Below, one piece after another: positions 48,844 through 59,904 of a stretch of DNA of 64,000 bases. Each line of letters starts with the position of its first letter. Positions within the stretch are counted from its first letter, which is position 1. The notes beneath the pieces are model-generated. The model was not told the DNA's origin. It saw only the letters and a list, made by a program, of their open reading frames with translations, and did not search any database. Origin of the DNA: Pseudomonas alliivorans (lineage in GTDB: Bacteria > Pseudomonadota > Gammaproteobacteria > Pseudomonadales > Pseudomonadaceae); assembly GCF_017826695.1 (NCBI RefSeq), contig NZ_JAFFZW010000004.1, positions 372,001-436,000 on the forward strand, in the 5' to 3' direction. The position numbers and the translations under genes were made by a program.

Positions 48844-48871
48844 AAAACGCCGAGCAATGCTCGGCGTTTTT
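48844..48871. terminator. Bidirectional terminator between aroG and the GNAT gene
   Basis: A perfect 12-bp stem (AAAACGCCGAGC/GCTCGGCGTTTT) with a 3-base loop and flanking A and T tracts serves both convergent genes. Confidence 0.92.
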
Positions 48872-48899
48872 GCAGGTGTCGATTACAGCGTGATAACGA

Positions 48900-49181
48900 T
48901 CAGATCTTCGCAGCCTGTCGCTGATGGCGTTCCATATATCGCTCCACATAAGAGCAGGACGGGATCACGGTGTAGCCCATGCTGTCGGCGTAATCGAGCG
49001 CCTTCTCGGTCAGGGCGGCAGCGATGCCTCTGCCGCGCAATGCATCCGGGACGAAGGTCCGATAGAAATCCAGGGTCTGCTTTCCCAGGTCCATATAGGT
49101 CAGGTAGGCCCGATGGCCATCGATGTTGATTTCGAACTGATGGCCGGTCTGATCATGGTGGATGGACAACGCCTCGCTCAT
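48900..49181 (-). CDS. Small GNAT-family N-acetyltransferase (YidJ/YjdJ type)
   Basis: This 93-residue minimal GNAT has a short core fold. The acetyl-CoA loop is FVPDALRGRGIAAAL and the C-terminal VIPSCSYVERYMERH segment is conserved in COG2388 proteins. ATG 49181 (MSEALSIHHD) is the family start; the frame runs 22 codons further up without similarity. The substrate is unknown. Confidence 0.85.
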   Translation of the reverse strand: MSEALSIHHDQTGHQFEINIDGHRAYLTYMDLGKQTLDFYRTFVPDALRGRGIAAALTEKALDYADSMGYTVIPSCSYVERYMERHQRQAAKI

Positions 49182-49700
49182 CGCTACTCCTCGCGGGTCT
49201 TGGAATTTGACCCATACCTTACCGATCTTTTTCCGGCGAAGGAACATCTACGCCACCCTGTGCCTGTTTTCGACACCGGGAAGCGCCTGGCCGATCTCAA
49301 CAAAGAGCACCTGTAAATAGTAGGCGTCATTGCCGCAGATGCTCAAGTGCGAGGCATATAAAAAGCATAAAACCACAGCCGGGCATCGCCATCCCTCGAC
49401 CCTGCCCTTCAACTTGACCGGCAGTTCAACATCAGCGATTCAGGTACTTGCCTGGTACTCATCGAACACATTGGATCCGCCGCATGAAAAAACGCTACAA
49501 CAGGCACAGGATGGCGCCTATGAAGCCAACGATCCTGACTGGCTGCACGTTCATACCGGAACCGTTTCGCCCCGGATGCTGTCATCTTTACCGCCATGGA
49601 CAACCACAGCAAAGTGGATAGTTTTTGGACAGTTTGCATGAGAAGTAACGCGGAACACTTTCAAAGCCAAGAATTTTATGCGCTTCTTGCGCTTCCTCCG
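49182..49700. other. Gene-poor region upstream of oprI
   Basis: No convincing gene is present. A short plus-strand frame ending at 49316 (tail VFDTGKRLADLNKEHL) and another ending at 49641 have no recognisable start or domain. They may be chance frames or remnants. The right part holds the oprI promoter. Confidence 0.4.
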
Positions 49701-49728
49701 TTTACTTACTACAAACAATGGGTACTAT
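49701..49728 (+). promoter_or_regulatory. Sigma70 promoter of oprI
   Basis: TTTACT and TACTAT are 16 bases apart in an AT-rich stretch, placing the start near 49735 and a leader of about 60 bases before oprI. A strong promoter is expected for this abundant lipoprotein. Confidence 0.65.
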
Positions 49729-49795
49729 GTACGCCGGTCATTTTCTCACTTTCGAGAGATGACTAATTTGAAATAAGTCCTTGAAGGGGAACACG

Positions 49796-50047
49796 ATGAA
49801 CAACGTTCTGAAATTCTCTGCTCTGGCTCTGGCAGCAGTTCTGGCCACCGGTTGCAGCAGCGTATCCAAAGAAACCGAAGCTCGTCTGACAGCTACCGAA
49901 GACGCAGCAGCCCGTTCGCAAGCACGTGCCGACGAAGCCTACCGCAAGGCTGACGAAGCTCTGGCTGCAGCTCAAAAAGCTCAGCAGACTGCTGACGAAG
50001 CCAACGAGCGCGCACTGCGCATGTTGGACAAGGCTAGCCGCAAGTAA
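49796..50047 (+). CDS. oprI: Major outer-membrane lipoprotein OprI (Lpp)
   Basis: OprI is the murein lipoprotein of Pseudomonas. The 83-residue precursor has a lipoprotein signal with lipobox LATGC (cleaved before C19). Heptad-repeat alanine-rich helices ([19 protein letters not shown]) form the trimeric coil, and the C-terminus ends in SRK, whose lysine can be linked to peptidoglycan. The ATG at 49796 follows AAGGGGAA; a TTG-type start upstream is not needed. Confidence 0.96.
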   Translation: MNNVLKFSALALAAVLATGCSSVSKETEARLTATEDAAARSQARADEAYRKADEALAAAQKAQQTADEANERALRMLDKASRK

Positions 50048-50070
50048 TAGTCCCCTCGGGATTGTTGAAG

Positions 50071-50099
50071 AGCCGACCCGGCGACGGGTCGGCTTTTTT
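50071..50099 (+). terminator. Intrinsic terminator of oprI
   Basis: AGCCGACCC pairs with GGGTCGGCT around a 6-base loop and is followed by six T, 23 bases after the oprI stop. Confidence 0.92.
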
Positions 50100-50203
50100 A
50101 TTGGCTGGCGTTTCAGGCTGCATGCCCACGCAGCGCAATGGGCACGATCAACGCAGCGGAGATGGTACAACCCGAGGCTTGAGTGAGCCGGGCCGTTACC
50201 TGA

Positions 50204-51169
50204 TTACTGAAATACCACTGGCGCGTCAGCCGCGGCAGGCGCCGTACCCGGCACCGCGATCTCTACCGGCATGCCGTCTTCCGCAGCCACCACATCACGC
50301 ACGAGATCCCAGTTCATACGCAGGTTGTTGGCCAGGTCATCACGTTTGAGCAAGGCGTTGATGACCGCCGTGTGCTTGTCGACTACCGAAGGATTGCCCA
50401 GATCATCGACCGGCGTGTGCGCTTCCAGATAGACCTTGCCGCCACTCAGACCGAATTTATAGGGCTCGCTGATAATACGCACGGTGGTGCCGACGGGTGC
50501 CATGTCGGCCAGTTCCAGCACGTTGTTGTTGTACATGCGGAAGCAGCCGTGACTGGTGCGCATGCCAATACCGAATTTCTTGTTCGAACCGTGAATCAGG
50601 TAACCGGACATGCCCAGACCGAACTTGAACGGCCCCAGCGGGTTGTCCGGACCTGCCGGTACGACATTGGGCAGCGGATCACCATCGGCAGCATGTTCGG
50701 CCTTGATCGATGCCGGTGGCGTCCATGTCGGGTTCGGGGTCTTGGCGGTCACCTTGGTGACGCCGATAGGCGAACCCCAGCCCTCACGGCCTACACCCAG
50801 CGGGTAGGTATGCACCACGTTCTGCCCTTTCGGGTAGTAATACATGCGGTACTCGGCCAGGTTGATGACGATCCCCTCACGCGGACCCGGCGGCAGGATG
50901 AAACGGGTCGGCAGCACAATGTCCTTGCCAGCGCCCGGCAACCAGGGGTCGACGCCAGGGTTGGCCGCAATCATTTCCAGGTAGCCCAGGTCGTACTGGG
51001 TGCCGATGTCAGCGAAGGTGTCTTCGTATTTGGCCTTGATGACCTGCACCTGCCCCACGATGTCCTCGCCGGGTGGCGGCAACGGAAACTCCAGGGCATG
51101 AACGGAGCTCGCCGCGCAGAGAGCAGCAAGTGACAGACAGCGGGCAACGGCTGGAATGCGCGACAACAT
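50204..51169 (-). CDS. L,D-transpeptidase (YkuD family) with N-terminal LysM-like domain
   Basis: This 321-residue secreted enzyme has a signal peptide ending at VHALE, a LysM-like segment (IGTQYDLGYLEMIAANPGVDPW) and a YkuD domain with the catalytic histidine in LIHGSN and cysteine in SHGCFRMYN. Such enzymes attach lipoprotein to peptidoglycan or make 3-3 cross-links. Location next to oprI suggests OprI as the substrate, by inference. Its function resembles E. coli ErfK/YbiS/YcfS. Confidence 0.9.
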   Translation of the reverse strand: MLSRIPAVARCLSLAALCAASSVHALEFPLPPPGEDIVGQVQVIKAKYEDTFADIGTQYDLGYLEMIAANPGVDPWLPGAGKDIVLPTRFILPPGPREGIVINLAEYRMYYYPKGQNVVHTYPLGVGREGWGSPIGVTKVTAKTPNPTWTPPASIKAEHAADGDPLPNVVPAGPDNPLGPFKFGLGMSGYLIHGSNKKFGIGMRTSHGCFRMYNNNVLELADMAPVGTTVRIISEPYKFGLSGGKVYLEAHTPVDDLGNPSVVDKHTAVINALLKRDDLANNLRMNWDLVRDVVAAEDGMPVEIAVPGTAPAAADAPVVFQ

Positions 51170-51270
51170 CCGGGAAGATCCTTCGAGTAACGGCGATATG
51201 GGAAAGATTCGAAGTGTACACCTGCGCCCTGCCATTCGGGAGATCCGCAGTGGCGAACGCGACGACAAGG

Positions 51271-51552
51271 TTACAGCTCAGGCCAGATCGGGTTCATGCC
51301 GCGCCGCTGCGCATCGAGAATGGCCTTGCACAGCGGACACAGGCGCTCGTCACGCAAGGCTTCGGTTTCGACAGCCGTCATATGCGGCTGAGCCGGTAAC
51401 AGGGTGCCGCACAGCGTGCGATCGATCGAGCCGCCCAATTCCAGTTGACGAGCAATCAGATGCACCCGCACTTCCTGGCAGGCGAACAGATCCAGCTGTT
51501 CATCAGGCTCCAACATTTGGTAGGCGTACAGGGACCAGGCGGGACGCGGCAT
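51271..51552 (-). CDS. Conserved hypothetical protein with CPLC motif
   Basis: This 93-residue protein of unknown function has a likely start at MPRPAWSLYAYQMLEPDEQL. A CPLC pair near residue 72 and further cysteines (FACQEV and TLCGTL) could bind a metal. It has no signal peptide or membrane helix. It lies between the L,D-transpeptidase and tesA genes on the same strand. Confidence 0.7.
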   Translation of the reverse strand: MPRPAWSLYAYQMLEPDEQLDLFACQEVRVHLIARQLELGGSIDRTLCGTLLPAQPHMTAVETEALRDERLCPLCKAILDAQRRGMNPIWPEL

Positions 51553-51608
51553 GGGGGGCTCCAGATCGGGGGCGCCACATTAGCCGAAAGCTCCCGCCTG
51601 GAAAAGCC

Positions 51609-52214
51609 TCAAAGCAGCGGTTTCAGCGTCGGCCAGACATTTTCCAGCAGTTTTCCCTGCGCAGCGGCTGCGGGATGAAGACCATCGGCCTGCATCAACT
51701 GCGGAACGCCTCCCACACCCTCCAGAAAGAACGGCACCAGCGGGACCTTTTTTTCTTCGGCGAGGTTGCTGTAGACCTCTTCGAACGCCTTGGTATAGCG
51801 CGGGCCGTAGTTGGGCGGTATGCGCATACCCAACAACAAGACCTTCGCACCGGCTGCACGGGCGCTGTCGATCATCGACGAAAGGTTTTGTTGCAATTGA
51901 GCAGGCAACTGGCCACGCAGGCCGTCGTTGCCACCCAGTTCGAGAATAACCAGCTCAGGCTTATGCTCTGCAAGCAGCGCAGGCAGCCGCGCCTGGCCTC
52001 CGGCACTGGTGTCGCCACTGATGGATGCATTGACCACCTTGTCGTCGAAACCCTGCTCCTTGAGCCGCTGTTCCAGCAGCGTCACCCACCCGACGCGGGT
52101 ATCCAGGCCGAAAGCCGCGCTGATACTATCCCCAACGATCAACACCGTGCCCGCCACTGCGCCCTGTGACAGCAGCAGCAACCCCAGGCCAGCACTTAAA
52201 AACCACGCACGCAT
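51609..52214 (-). CDS. tesA: Periplasmic acyl-CoA thioesterase/arylesterase TesA
   Basis: TesA is a GDSL-type thioesterase, lysophospholipase and arylesterase. The 201-residue precursor has a signal peptide (cut near AVAGT), block [13 protein letters not shown] with the nucleophile serine, the block [11 protein letters not shown] and the block V DGLHP with catalytic Asp and His. It is divergent from the adjacent ABC-transporter genes with only about 10 bases between start codons, the arrangement of the tesA-ybbA-ybbP locus. Confidence 0.93.
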   Translation of the reverse strand: MRAWFLSAGLGLLLLSQGAVAGTVLIVGDSISAAFGLDTRVGWVTLLEQRLKEQGFDDKVVNASISGDTSAGGQARLPALLAEHKPELVILELGGNDGLRGQLPAQLQQNLSSMIDSARAAGAKVLLLGMRIPPNYGPRYTKAFEEVYSNLAEEKKVPLVPFFLEGVGGVPQLMQADGLHPAAAAQGKLLENVWPTLKPLL

Positions 52215-52224
52215 CGGATTCTCC

Positions 52225-52908
52225 ATGAGTGAAAGTATTCTCAGTGCCCAAAGCCTCAGTAAAGTGGTCCCCAGCACCGAAGGTGACCTGACTATCCTGC
52301 ACGAACTCTCCCTGGAACTAAACAAGGGCGACACACTGGCCATCGTCGGCTCATCGGGCTCGGGCAAATCCACGCTGCTGGGCCTGCTTGCGGGACTGGA
52401 CCTGCCCAGCGCCGGTTCCGTCATCCTCGCCGGTCGTAACCTGAGTGAGCTGGATGAAGACCAGCGCGCCCGAGTGCGTGCCGAACACGTCGGTTTTGTC
52501 TTCCAGTCGTTCCAGTTGCTCGACAGCCTCAATGCGCTGGAAAACGTCATGCTGCCCATGGAGCTGGAAGGCCGCCGCGACGCCCGCGAGCAGGCCCGTG
52601 ATCTGCTGCAGCGCGTAGGCCTGGGCCAGCGCCTGACCCACACACCACGCCAGTTGTCCGGCGGTGAACAGCAGCGCGTTGCCATCGCCCGCGCCTTCGC
52701 TGCCCATCCCGACGTGCTGTTTGCCGACGAACCCACCGGCAACCTGGACAGTCACACGGGCGAGCGCATCAGCGACCTGTTGTTCGAACTGAACAAGGAA
52801 CGCAATACAACACTGGTGCTGGTCACCCACGATGAGCGTCTGGCCCATCGCTGCCGACGCCTGATCCGCCTTGAAGGGGGCCGCCTGGTCGCCCCGCTGG
52901 AGCCTTGA
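52225..52908 (+). CDS. ABC transporter ATP-binding protein (YbbA type)
   Basis: This 227-residue ATPase has Walker [10 protein letters not shown], signature LSGGEQQR and Walker [13 protein letters not shown]. The family is close to LolD and MacB ATPases and works with a large exporter-like permease, encoded just downstream. In other bacteria the pair is called YbbA/YbbP. The exported substrate is not known with certainty. Confidence 0.92.
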   Translation: MSESILSAQSLSKVVPSTEGDLTILHELSLELNKGDTLAIVGSSGSGKSTLLGLLAGLDLPSAGSVILAGRNLSELDEDQRARVRAEHVGFVFQSFQLLDSLNALENVMLPMELEGRRDAREQARDLLQRVGLGQRLTHTPRQLSGGEQQRVAIARAFAAHPDVLFADEPTGNLDSHTGERISDLLFELNKERNTTLVLVTHDERLAHRCRRLIRLEGGRLVAPLEP

Positions 52909-55424
52909 TGGCACGCCTGCCTTTCGTTCGTCTGCTGAGCCTCGCGGCCCGCCAACTGTTGCGCGATGCCCGCGCAGGCGAGTTGCGGGTGCTGTTTTTT
53001 GCCTTGCTTGTGGCTGTCGCGGCAAGCACCGCCATCGGTTACTTCGGTGCGCGTCTGAACGGTGCGATGCTGTTGCGCGCCACCGAGTTCCTGGGGGCCG
53101 ACCTGATTCTCGAAGGCTCAAGTCCTGCCCGCCCCGAACAGGTTCAGGAGGGTGAGCGGCTGCAACTCAAGCACGCGCAGATCGTGATTTTCTCCAGCGT
53201 CATTGCCACGGACGCCGGGATACAGCTGTCGAGCATCAAGGCGGTCGATGACGCTTATCCGCTGCGCGGCGAGCTGAAAAGCGCACCCGAGTTGTATCAG
53301 GCCGAACAGGCAGGCAGCGGCCCGAAACCCGGCGAAGCCTGGGCCGAAGCGCGGCTGTTTCCCGCCGTAAATCTTAAAATTGGCGACGACATCGACGTCG
53401 GTGCCAAGACCTTGAAGCTGACCCGTGTGCTGACCTATGAGCCGGACCGCGCCGGTAATTTCTACAGCCTGACGCCAAGGGTGATGATCAACCTGCAGGA
53501 CCTCGCCGCCACAGGCGTGGTGCAACCCGGCAGCCGGGTCAGCTACCGGGAAATGTGGAGCGGCCCGCCGGAAACGCTCGCGGCCTATCGCAAGGCCATC
53601 GAGCCGGGTCTGGAGCCGCATCAGGAGATCAAGGATGCCCGTGATGGCAGCCAGCAGATTGGCGGCGCGCTGGGCAAGGCCGAACGCTATCTGAACATGG
53701 CCAGTCTGGTCGCCGTGCTGTTGGCAGGTGTGGCGGTCGCACTGTCGGCATCACGTTTTGCCGCACGACGCTTCGACGCCAGCGCGCTGCTGCGCTGCCT
53801 GGGCTTGTCGAGAGGCGAAGCGATGGCGCTGTTCAGTCTGCAACTGGCGATCATCGGCCTGCTGGCGAGCCTGAGCGGCGCCCTGCTCGGCTGGCTGGCG
53901 CAACTGGGGCTGTTCGCGCTGCTGCAAAACCTCTTGCCTGCAACGGTACCACCGGGGGGCTTGCTGCCCGCGCTGGCTGGCATGGGTACGGGTCTGGTCG
54001 CTCTCGCCGGGTTTGCCTTGCCTCCGCTGGCAGCGCTGGGTCGCGTTCCGCCATTGCGTGTGTTGCGCCGGGACATGCTGCCGATTCCCGCCAGTTCATG
54101 GCTGGTGTACGGCGCCGCACTGCTGGCGCTGGGCCTGATCATGTGGCGCCTGAGCCTGGATCTGGTGCTGACCTTCGCCCTGCTGGGAGGCGGCATCGTT
54201 GCAGCGCTGGTGCTCGGCAGTCTGTTGCTGCTGGGGCTCAAAAGCCTGCGACGCCTGTTGTCCGGAGCATCGCTGCCGTGGCGTCTGGGTCTTGGCCAGC
54301 TGCTGCGCTACCCGCTGGCGGCTGCCGGTCAATCGCTGGCCTTCGGCCTGATCCTGTTGTCGATGGGCTTGATCGCACTGCTGCGCGGCGAGTTGCTCGA
54401 TACCTGGCAAAATCAGTTGCCCAAGGATGCGCCAAACTATTTCGTGCTTAATGTGCTGCCTTCAGAGAAAGAGAACTTCGCTCAGGCCATGAGCAAGCTG
54501 TCGACTCACTCGGCGCCGCTGTATCCGGTGGTGCCGGGACGCTTGACCAGCATCAATGGCGAACCGGTAGGCAACTTCGTCACCAAAGATTCACGCGGGG
54601 AAAACGCCACACGGCGTGATCTGAGCCTGACCTGGGCTGCCGACCTGCCCGAAGGCAACACGCTGACCGCCGGGCAATGGTGGAAAGACCTGCCCGCGAC
54701 CGGTCAGGCCGATGCCGTGCCGGGCGTTTCAATCGAAACAAAACTGGCCGAGAGCCTGCAGATCAAGCTGGGAGATCGCCTGAGTTTCATCGTCGGCGGT
54801 CTGACCCGCGAAGCAGTCGTCACCAGCCTGCGAGACGTGAACTGGGACACCTTCCAGCCCAACTTTTTCATGATCTTCCAGCCCGGCACGCTCGCCGATC
54901 TGCCGACCACTTACCTGACCAGTTTTTACCTGCCCAAGGGTCAGGACAAGCAAATCGTCGAGCTGTCACGGGCTTTCCCGGCCATCAGCATTCTGGGTGT
55001 CGAAGCCCTGCTGGAGCAGGTGCGCAGCATCCTCGATCAGGTCACGCTGGCCGTGCAGTTCGTTTTGCTGTTTGTACTGGCAGCGGGCGTTGCCGTGCTG
55101 TTCTCGGGCTTGCAGGCGACCCTGGATGAGCGCATCCGTCAGGGCGCGCTGTTGCGGGCGCTGGGTGCGGAACGGGCATTGCTGATCAAGTCGCGCAGGA
55201 TCGAGTTCGGCCTGCTGGGCGCTGCGAGCGGCCTGCTGGCGGCATTGGGCTGTGAGCTGGTGAGCTTCGTTCTGTACCGCTACGCCTTCTCGCTGGAATG
55301 GAGCCCGCATCCGTGGCTGTTGCTGCTGCCGGTGATTGGCGCATTGCTGGTAGGGGGTGCCGGTGTGTTCGGCACTCGCCGCGCGTTGAATGCCAGTCCG
55401 TTGACCGTGTTGAGGGAGGGCTGA
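52908..55424 (+). CDS. FtsX-like ABC transporter permease (YbbP type)
   Basis: The 838-residue protein has an N-terminal helix, a large periplasmic region and two FtsX-type blocks of membrane helices, typical of YbbP. Its ATG overlaps the ATPase stop (TGATG), so the two are translationally coupled. The C-terminus ends RRALNASPLTVLREG, as in FtsX-family proteins. It is followed by a REP pair and the greB remnant. Confidence 0.92.
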   Translation: MARLPFVRLLSLAARQLLRDARAGELRVLFFALLVAVAASTAIGYFGARLNGAMLLRATEFLGADLILEGSSPARPEQVQEGERLQLKHAQIVIFSSVIATDAGIQLSSIKAVDDAYPLRGELKSAPELYQAEQAGSGPKPGEAWAEARLFPAVNLKIGDDIDVGAKTLKLTRVLTYEPDRAGNFYSLTPRVMINLQDLAATGVVQPGSRVSYREMWSGPPETLAAYRKAIEPGLEPHQEIKDARDGSQQIGGALGKAERYLNMASLVAVLLAGVAVALSASRFAARRFDASALLRCLGLSRGEAMALFSLQLAIIGLLASLSGALLGWLAQLGLFALLQNLLPATVPPGGLLPALAGMGTGLVALAGFALPPLAALGRVPPLRVLRRDMLPIPASSWLVYGAALLALGLIMWRLSLDLVLTFALLGGGIVAALVLGSLLLLGLKSLRRLLSGASLPWRLGLGQLLRYPLAAAGQSLAFGLILLSMGLIALLRGELLDTWQNQLPKDAPNYFVLNVLPSEKENFAQAMSKLSTHSAPLYPVVPGRLTSINGEPVGNFVTKDSRGENATRRDLSLTWAADLPEGNTLTAGQWWKDLPATGQADAVPGVSIETKLAESLQIKLGDRLSFIVGGLTREAVVTSLRDVNWDTFQPNFFMIFQPGTLADLPTTYLTSFYLPKGQDKQIVELSRAFPAISILGVEALLEQVRSILDQVTLAVQFVLLFVLAAGVAVLFSGLQATLDERIRQGALLRALGAERALLIKSRRIEFGLLGAASGLLAALGCELVSFVLYRYAFSLEWSPHPWLLLLPVIGALLVGGAGVFGTRRALNASPLTVLREG

Positions 55425-55455
55425 TTGCCAGCCTGAGCGCAACAAACACCGAACC

Positions 55456-55545
55456 GCAGGAAGCGGCTTGAAAGCGATGGCGTCAATTCAGTCGCTGAAA
55501 TAGCGCCTGACAACCGAATCGCCGACAAGCCGCCTAGCCTCCCAA
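55456..55545. repeat. REP doublet (diverged)
   Basis: A degenerate left unit (GCAGGAAGCGGCTTGAAAGC) and a right unit (ATCGCCGACAAGCCGCCTAG) face each other downstream of the permease gene. Both have more changes than the copies at 10518 and 30043. Confidence 0.65.
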
Positions 55546-55623
55546 CAGATCGCAGTGCTTCAGAAAGACATGTGTTGCTTGAAGTGATCTACGCGGTAAC
55601 TTCACGAACCGGGTTCAGCGCCA

Positions 55624-55699
55624 TCACTGCTCATAAACAATGCTTTTCACAAACCACACCTTCTCGCCCTCGGGCGTGTTGACGATCACTTTGTCACCC

Positions 55700-55705
<6 letters not shown>
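55624..55705 (-). pseudogene. greB: C-terminal fragment of greB truncated by an IS element
   Basis: The minus strand encodes the GreB C-terminus GDKVIVNTPEGEKVWFVKSI and YEQ, then a stop (TGA at 55626-55624). The frame is lost at 55705, where the IS left end begins. The rest of this greB is not found on the far side of the IS. The fragment differs from the intact greB at 57326, so these were two distinct copies. Pairing with the tesA-ybbAP locus suggests this was the resident gene. Confidence 0.75.
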
Positions 55706-56988
<1,283 letters not shown>

Positions 56989-56989
56989 G

Positions 56990-57325
56990 CATCCCGTTTT
57001 TACTGGCCTTGGTCGATAGTAGACCTACTCCCCCTATACCTACTATCTCGCGACCCTTCTCTCGAAACAGGTTCACCTTCTGGTCTTCTACTACCACCGC
57101 TCACTCAGCCCTCGTCGATCTCAAATCTTCACCACAGACCGAGAACGCAAGCGCCGCCCTCTTATCAAGCCATGCTCCAAGACTGACACCATAAGGCGGC
57201 TCGAACGGTATTGAGTGGCAAGACATGCAATCACTGAGCAGTTATCCTTAGAGCATCTCCATCTCTCACTGCCGCATGGATTGCGTGCTGTGCCCCGAAA
57301 GCCCGTCATCCAGGAGCCCCATCGT
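56990..57325. other. Low-complexity junction between IS and greB
   Basis: I see no gene here. The sequence is rich in C, T and A with a repeated CCTACTATCT (about 56970 and 57039) and looks like scrambled or decayed DNA. A ribosome-binding site (CAGGAG, 57311-57316) at its right end serves greB. Confidence 0.5.
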
Positions 57326-57799
57326 TTGGCCACAAACATCATCACCCGAGCTGGTCATGAGAAGCTCAAAAGCGAGCTGGATCACCTATGGCGCGTCTAC
57401 CGCCCGGAGATCACCCAGAAGGTTGCTTGGGCCGCGTCATTGGGGGATAGGAGCGAGAACGCAGACTATCAATACAATAAAAAACTTCTGCGCGAGATAG
57501 ATCGTCGAGTGAGGTATTTGCGCAAACGCCTCGAAGACGTCAAGGTCGTTGATTACTCTCCCGAGCAAGAAGGGAAAGTATACTTCGGCGCATGGGTGGA
57601 AGTTGAAAGCGATGATGGCGAGCAGAAAAGATTTCGCATCGTTGGGTACGACGAGATATATGAGCGGAACGATTACATTTCGATCGACTCCCCAATGGCG
57701 AGGGCACTTTTAAAAAAGGAGGAAGGAGATGAGTGCGTAGTGAGAATTCCCGACGGGGAGGCAACTTGGTACGTGAATAAAATCTCTTATGAGCAGTAG
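57326..57799 (+). CDS. greB: Transcription elongation factor GreB (intact copy)
   Basis: GreB rescues backtracked RNA polymerase by stimulating transcript cleavage. The 157-residue protein has the N-terminal coiled coil with the acidic tip (SLGDRSENADYQYNKK) and the C-terminal FKBP-like domain. The TTG at 57326 (LATNIITRAGHEKL) is chosen because it follows CAGGAG and gives the usual length; the frame continues 37 codons upstream without similarity. Its orientation is opposite to that of the truncated copy at 55624. It appears to be an additional or replacement copy. Confidence 0.88.
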   Translation: MATNIITRAGHEKLKSELDHLWRVYRPEITQKVAWAASLGDRSENADYQYNKKLLREIDRRVRYLRKRLEDVKVVDYSPEQEGKVYFGAWVEVESDDGEQKRFRIVGYDEIYERNDYISIDSPMARALLKKEEGDECVVRIPDGEATWYVNKISYEQ

Positions 57800-57882
57800 A
57801 TTGATCATCGTAAACGCTATACGGACGGGTACATACCCTAATTACTCAGAGGCTCGCAATATTATTACGGAATGAATCGCCC

Positions 57883-57965
57883 TGGGTTTCGTAGGCACCT
57901 CCATGCCTTAAACTGAGGCCAATCAGGAGGTGCCATGAGCAACCCACGTTATCCCGAAGAATTGG
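57883..57965 (+). mobile_element. IS3-family 5' remnant
   Basis: The sequence has a leader hairpin GGCACCTCC/GGAGGTGCC (57894-57902 and 57926-57934), then ATG 57935 starting MSNPRYPEE, the beginning of a common IS3-family OrfA. Similarity stops after about ten codons. It is a second, unrelated IS left end in this interval. Confidence 0.65.
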
Positions 57966-58046
57966 TGAGGTTACGCGGAAGGATGTGCCAGTTTTTCACG
58001 CTCTAGCAGTCTAACTGCAGACCATCCATGGCATTCGGATTGCCTG

Positions 58047-58076
58047 TCAGCGCCATCGGTTAGGACGGCGCTGATC
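58047..58076. terminator. Hairpin after the permease gene
   Basis: TCAGCGCC pairs with GGCGCTGA just downstream of the permease stop on the minus strand. There is no T tract, so its role as terminator is uncertain. Confidence 0.4.
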
Positions 58077-58083
58077 AGTCCAA

Positions 58084-59679
58084 TCAGGCTTTAGAGGCTA
58101 CAGACCGTCCACCTCTCACCAGTTCTACAGAGACTGAATCAATACGACCTGCCTTGGATATATGCCGCTGCGCGGCATTCTTGCGCATAAGGTTCGCCAT
58201 TTCTATCGCATCACCTTCCGGTGCAGTCGAATTGCGGTGTGGCTTAGCGATAACCATGTACAACCAGCCCACAGCAATCACAACCAATACCCCCACGAGG
58301 GCAATCCAGCGATCCAGTACAGACAGACTCATATCACTTGACGGCGTGGCTAATGCTACGCAAGCAAAGATGCCGTATCCCAGAGCGGCAAGGTTGACCG
58401 GCCATCCCCATGCGCCGAGCGAGAAAGAGCCTGCAGGCTTCCAGCCTTTGAACCTGGCGCGAAGCGCAGCGAAAACCACCATCTGGAATGCAATGTAACC
58501 AGCAAGCATTTGCATACCAGCAATGCGGAACAGCGCCCCTGGGAACAAGTAAACGAACAGCAGAAGCACCCCAGAAAGAAGATTGACCCCTACGATCGCC
58601 CACAACGGTGCGTGACGAACTTTGGTGAGCTTCGCGAAGATCGCTGCGCCTGGGAACATCTTGTCACGAGCGAAGGAGTAAATCAGTCGACTGGCGGACG
58701 CTTGCTGACCCATCACACACGCCAAGAATGACGTCAACGCAATAACCAGAAATGCCTTGGTGCCCCAAAACCCGATGGTACCGTTCAGAATCTCCGGTAC
58801 AGGATCAAGAACATTCCCTGCCACGATGTCAGCCAGATTAGGCGCTGCGAGCACGTATCCTGCGAAAGAGAGAATCGCGGAGCTGCAGCCTACAACGACG
58901 GTCAGGATCATCGCCCGGGGAACTTGTTTCCCTGGATTAGGGACTTCTTCAGCAACCTCTCCGCAAGCTTCAAACCCATAGACCATGAAGATACCCACCA
59001 GGGCAGCTCCAATAAACGCGCTGAAGTAAGCCCCGTCATGTCCCGAGCCCATCGTGTCGAAAAAAACACTGAAGGAGTTCTTGCGCTCAAAAATGAGAAG
59101 GTAGAGACCTACCCCGATGACACCCACTAGCTCGGCGGCCAATCCCGCACCAGCAATCCGTGCCAGCGTTTTGGTGCCGGTCAGGTTAAGCAGGACACCT
59201 ACGAATAGCATCGCGGCTGCAATACCTGCAGTCATCCCAGGAGTGATTGCCACGACTGGATGTTCCCGGGTACCTACGAAAAGGTTGGCGACAAAATTAG
59301 CGCCAAACATAGCCGTTGTAGCGATCGCAACAATGACGCATGCCAGGTAGATCCATGACAGCAGCCACGCATACTGACCATTCCACAGCCGTCGTGCCCA
59401 TTGATACAAACCACCTGCGATGGGGTATTGCGCAACAATTTCGCCAAAAATCAGCGCCACCAACAGCTGGCCCGCACCCACAATCAGAATCCAGAACATG
59501 GAGGGTGGCCCAGCCGTCGAAAGTCCTTGCGCCAAGATGGCCACGACACTGACCAGGGGTGATAGGTATAGGAAACCGAGAGCAAGGTTCGCCCATAACG
59601 ACATGCTACGTTCGAATTTTTGTTCATAGCCAAGTGACTCCAGAAATTCGGAGTCAGAGCGATCAGACACGTTCGGCAC
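58084..59679 (-). CDS. APC-superfamily amino-acid/amine permease
   Basis: This 531-residue membrane transporter has about twelve helices and an APC-type helix 1 region (ANLALGFLYLSPLVSVVAIL). The GFEACGEVAEEVPNPGKQVPRA loop is conserved in the eukaryote-like GABA/choline permease branch. The start is GTG 59679 with AAGGAG seven bases upstream. Its neighbours (a solute-binding protein, lipA, gcvT) suggest a role in uptake of glycine-like amino acids or amines, which is inference only. Confidence 0.85.
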   Translation of the reverse strand: MPNVSDRSDSEFLESLGYEQKFERSMSLWANLALGFLYLSPLVSVVAILAQGLSTAGPPSMFWILIVGAGQLLVALIFGEIVAQYPIAGGLYQWARRLWNGQYAWLLSWIYLACVIVAIATTAMFGANFVANLFVGTREHPVVAITPGMTAGIAAAMLFVGVLLNLTGTKTLARIAGAGLAAELVGVIGVGLYLLIFERKNSFSVFFDTMGSGHDGAYFSAFIGAALVGIFMVYGFEACGEVAEEVPNPGKQVPRAMILTVVVGCSSAILSFAGYVLAAPNLADIVAGNVLDPVPEILNGTIGFWGTKAFLVIALTSFLACVMGQQASASRLIYSFARDKMFPGAAIFAKLTKVRHAPLWAIVGVNLLSGVLLLFVYLFPGALFRIAGMQMLAGYIAFQMVVFAALRARFKGWKPAGSFSLGAWGWPVNLAALGYGIFACVALATPSSDMSLSVLDRWIALVGVLVVIAVGWLYMVIAKPHRNSTAPEGDAIEMANLMRKNAAQRHISKAGRIDSVSVELVRGGRSVASKA

Positions 59680-59904
59680 AGCATACTCCTTGAAGCTTTA
59701 TAAACTTGCTTATAGGTATTTCAAGAATCGCCAAATTTGGTTCGGCGTGCGTCTAAGCGCAGCCCTGCCAGAAGCGAAGGCCGCCCCGCCCATGTGCCAT
59801 TTTTCAATAGCAGTATCGGGCAGGTTTTCATCCGTCGTACTTACAAACTTAGGCCTACGACTGGCGGTGTTTCACCCCGGTTTGCTAAGTGACAACGCAA
59901 CGTT

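Noticed and set aside
49207..49641. Short plus-strand frames between the GNAT gene and oprI
   Set aside because: No domain, no credible start, and partly opposite the GNAT gene; treated as non-coding.
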